A stretch of DNA of 8,686 nt from Deltaproteobacteria bacterium (lineage in GTDB: Bacteria; Myxococcota_A; Polyangia; HGW-17; SLPX01): contig JAABSF010000087.1 in NCBI GenBank assembly GCA_011390535.1, forward strand, positions 1 through 8,686. The letters are read 5' to 3'. A program made the translations under genes and the position numbers. How positions within the stretch are numbered: position 1 is the first letter of the stretch; each line of letters starts with the position of its first letter. Positions 7,124-8,686 of this stretch are shown in pieces. Below the pieces are notes generated by a model that saw nothing but the letters and a program-made list of their open reading frames with translations, was not told the origin of the DNA and made no database searches.

Positions 7124-7148
7124 TTATGCCAGCATTGTGTTGGCGTAA
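7124..7148. repeat. Imperfect inverted repeat upstream of the kinase operon
   Basis: TTATGCCAGCA (7124-7134) pairs with TGTTGGCGTAA (7138-7148) around TTG. This gives an 11-bp stem with two G-T wobbles at the RNA level. No T run follows it on either strand, so it is not an obvious terminator. It sits about 55 bases upstream of the candidate -35 box and could be a protein binding site. Confidence 0.5.
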
Positions 7149-7163
7149 TATAAAAAAATTACT

Positions 7164-7307
7164 CTAAAAATCTTTATAACCAAAAAAAGTAAGACAATCA
7201 GCTGTATACATTATACTACATGTCATATAAACAGCAAATAAACTATAAACAGATGACAAAAAACTGCAAAGACACACAAATATTGGACACACCAAAGGTA
7301 ACTTCAT
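7164..7307 (-). CDS. Putative 47-residue hydrophobic, Cys-containing small protein
   Basis: The ORF starts at the ATG at 7307. AAAAGGAG at 7324-7317 ends 9 bases before it, which is one of the best ribosome sites in the window. The product begins MKLPLVCPIFVCLCSFLSS and continues hydrophobic through about residue 36. It has five Cys (7, 12, 14, 30, 38) and a short polar end, GYKDF. It could be a single-pass membrane peptide or an uncleaved signal-like peptide. The T-rich strand here favours Phe, Leu, Tyr and Cys codons by chance, so only the ribosome site argues for a real gene. No family was recognised. It lies between the kinase promoter and the 65-codon ORF, on the same strand. Confidence 0.35.
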   Translation of the reverse strand: MKLPLVCPIFVCLCSFLSSVYSLFAVYMTCSIMYTADCLTFFGYKDF

Positions 7308-7441
7308 TGTGTTTTTCTCCTTTTGCAGACCCAAAGCCCGGCCGATCGCTCCTTTGTTCTATCATGGCTTCAATTGCTGTGATCTGCTTATTGATGGGCC
7401 GCGCCGAATGTCTTAGCAGAGGTGTAAGTACTCGTTGATGG

Positions 7442-7639
7442 TTAGAACTCAATTCCCCTGACTGTACTCTCAGATATTGTGGAAATTGCTTGGTGAGATA
7501 AAATGCAGTCTGCTGTCTTCGGACTTTCAAAACCAGATTCCGCCCCGGATGGACAAAAAATGACTTCTGAATAGACTGCAGGAGCCTCGTATTTATTATT
7601 CTCTACGCAGTCTATATCACTCGTTTTTTCTTTGACCAT
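7442..7639 (-). CDS. Putative small peptide (65 residues) with YxxP leader-like segment
   Basis: The ATG at 7639 is preceded by GAAGAGGTG, with GAGG ending 6 bases before it, a near-consensus ribosome site. The product has a polar N terminus (MVKEKTSDIDC), then KYEAPAVYSEVIF at residues 16-28. This is followed by a Gly/Ser/Pro-rich segment with Cys29 and Cys45 and a polar Ser/Thr-rich tail. The Y-x-x-P followed by hydrophobic positions resembles the recognition segment in leaders of short ribosomally made, modified peptides, including lasso-type leaders, and of related short peptides. No signal peptide or membrane helix is present. No modifying enzyme is in the window, so function is unassigned. 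It is more likely a gene than the surrounding frames because of the ribosome site and normal codon use, but it may be an orphan or a degenerate copy. Confidence 0.5.
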   Translation of the reverse strand: MVKEKTSDIDCVENNKYEAPAVYSEVIFCPSGAESGFESPKTADCILSHQAISTISESTVRGIEF

Positions 7640-8221
7640 TTTTCACCTCTTCGCATATCATAGCCATCACAAAACCAATTGCCGCTCTTCCCTTCCCCCT
7701 CCGCTTCTTATTCACAAATCAGACACCAGGTTGGACAAAACCACTTTCCATGAAATCACTTCAACAGTCTCTATTTAGATCTCCAGCCCACCCAATCGGC
7801 TTACCTCTCTCTTTTCCCTCTTATGAAGATTTCCAAACCCGCCCTTTTTAGAAAAGTTCTTTCTTTTCAATGCATTTTAATTGTTTAGGCTAATCTACCC
7901 GAACATGGATTCATATACCCCAAACTGGTGACAAGAGAAGAAGAGACTGTTAAAGTTCAGTTTAAATTTGTCTCTGAAAGTCTCGATGATAAGCAGTCAA
8001 AAATGAAGAAGAAAAGAAGGACCAAACAAAGAAAAAAATGGCCGTTGTAGCTTTATGGCGGGAAAAAGTTTGCCCCTTTTTGAGTGAACGAACCTGGATG
8101 TATGAGAAGTACAGGTTTACAGAAAACGATTGATAATGATATTAGAATGGTTTGAAAGATGCTTTTAATATATAAGGCGTTAGTTGCTTCCATCATAATT
8201 TTAATTTAAGGTTTGAGTTCC
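7640..8221. other. Gene-poor AT-rich stretch with short broken frames
   Basis: No supported gene was found in these 582 bases. A polypyrimidine tract lies at about 7682-7713 on the plus strand. From about 7890 to 8125 the plus strand has protein-like but broken frames. One is stop-free from 7890 to a TAG at 8048-8050 and includes VTREEETVKVQFKF and then a Lys/Arg run. Another starts at the ATG at 8038 and gives 31 residues ending at TGA. They overlap in different frames and have no good ribosome sites, which fits decayed coding sequence or chance. No tRNA, terminator hairpin or long repeat is visible. Confidence 0.5.
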
Positions 8222-8686
8222 ATGAATAAACCACGTTTTCAACAAACCAAAACCAGTCTACTATTCCTGCTATTGTTTACCGTCTCGTGTTTGGGGTTGC
8301 TGGGAGCCACCTGTAAAAGGCAAATGAAAAAAGTTGACGAATTCCATGCAGAGCTCTGGACAGCGGAGGTTGATGAGAGCCTTGATCGCATAAACCATGC
8401 ATTGATCAAAAAATGGAAAAAATCAAAAAACAGAGATGCGTTCGAGTTTCCCGAAGCAGACCCGACGCCTGTAAAAGTTCCTTGCGGGAAAAGGCCCCAT
8501 AAGCCTGAAAGCTCCCTATGGGAAACCGCCGGCTGGAAAGAATTGGGGTTTTCCATAAATCAACCCTTTCGTTACCAGTATCAAATCATCTCGTCCGGAA
8601 AAGGACCTAATGCGAAGTTCACCATAAGGGCACATGGAGATCTTGACTGTGACGGAGTGTGGTCGACCTACGAATTATGGGGGGCC
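8222..8686 (+). CDS. Pilin-like head-domain protein with non-pilin N terminus (3' truncated)
   Basis: The 155 codons present start at the ATG at 8222, with AAGG ending 10 bases upstream. Residues 12-31 are strongly hydrophobic (SLLFLLLFTVSCLGLLGATC) and serve as a signal peptide, lipoprotein signal or anchor. Residues about 32-75 look helical and charged. From FPEADPTP (about residue 76) on, the sequence follows the head of deltaproteobacterial type IV pilin-like proteins. PTP and a Cys-Gly are followed by SLWETAGWKELGFSINQPF, a YQYQI strand, a Gly-rich turn, FTIRAHGDLDCDGVWSTYEL and a final G. The usual prepilin signature (G then FTLIE) is absent, so it is unlikely to be assembled as a standard pilin. 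The stop codon lies beyond the window, probably close. A genuine pilin gene may lie next to it. Confidence 0.75.
   Translation, partial: MNKPRFQQTKTSLLFLLLFTVSCLGLLGATCKRQMKKVDEFHAELWTAEVDESLDRINHALIKKWKKSKNRDAFEFPEADPTPVKVPCGKRPHKPESSLWETAGWKELGFSINQPFRYQYQIISSGKGPNAKFTIRAHGDLDCDGVWSTYELWGA

Noticed and set aside
7220..7438. 72-codon plus-strand ORF
   Set aside because: No ribosome site, low-complexity start, no recognisable features, and antisense to the small ORFs. Treated as chance.
7243..7530. 95-codon minus-strand ORF with a faintly transposase-like stretch (LLRHSARPINKQITAIEAMIEQ)
   Set aside because: It overlaps both better supported small ORFs, has no good ribosome site, and the similarity to IS110-type helices is only impressionistic. 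No catalytic residues are present.
7657..7662. TATGAT on the minus strand as a -10 box for the 65-codon ORF
   Set aside because: Transcription would start within the ribosome site, and no -35 lies at the right distance.
8131..8144. TGATAATGATATTA upstream of the pilin-like gene as a Fur box
   Set aside because: Only the first half-site matches the Fur consensus and the second half does not. There is also no iron-related gene downstream.

Overview
The window looks like a chromosomal segment of a bacterium from the Myxococcota or a related former-deltaproteobacterial lineage. Four things point that way. There is a secreted protein with repeats of the myxobacterial Cys-rich type, followed by a thrombospondin type 3 calcium-binding segment. 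There is a membrane-bound Ser/Thr kinase with the GGMA glycine-loop style common in myxobacteria. Next to it lies a TPR/PEGA protein with two C-terminal membrane helices. Finally, there is a truncated protein with the GDLDCDG pilin-like head seen in deltaproteobacterial PilA-like proteins. Base composition is moderate, unlike the very GC-rich cultured myxobacteria, so an uncultured or marine relative is more likely. This assignment is inference from protein style, not from a phylogenetic marker.

Layout, left to right. Positions 1-1041 (+) hold the C-terminal end of a large secreted Cys-rich protein whose start lies outside the window. Convergent to it is a ferritin (1107-1622, -) with a complete ferroxidase site. 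Divergent from the ferritin is an oligoendopeptidase F (1850-3847, +) that carries an export signal, probably of lipoprotein type. Positions 3848-4226 form a gene-free convergent gap holding three GC-rich hairpins that look like the remains of an IS200/IS605-type element. Then come two genes on the minus strand that probably form an operon: the kinase (5294-6991) and, downstream, the TPR/PEGA membrane protein (4227-5231).

The stretch from 6992 to 8221 has no large gene. On the minus strand it contains two short ORFs with good ribosome binding sites. One is a 65-codon peptide with a YxxP segment reminiscent of peptide-maturation leaders. The other is a 47-codon hydrophobic, Cys-containing ORF. 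Further right (about 7640-8221) I see only AT-rich sequence with short broken frames. The window ends inside a plus-strand gene (8222 onward) for a pilin-like protein with a non-pilin N terminus.

Functionally, the kinase and its TPR/PEGA neighbour plausibly act together as an envelope signalling pair. Both have PEGA-like beta segments predicted outside the cytoplasm. Ferritin stores iron in the cytoplasm. The PepF homologue degrades oligopeptides, here probably in the envelope. The less ordinary parts are the small peptide genes, the atypical pilin-like protein, the exported PepF and the orphan hairpin cluster. No complete CRISPR array, tRNA, rRNA, intact transposase or known defence system was found.
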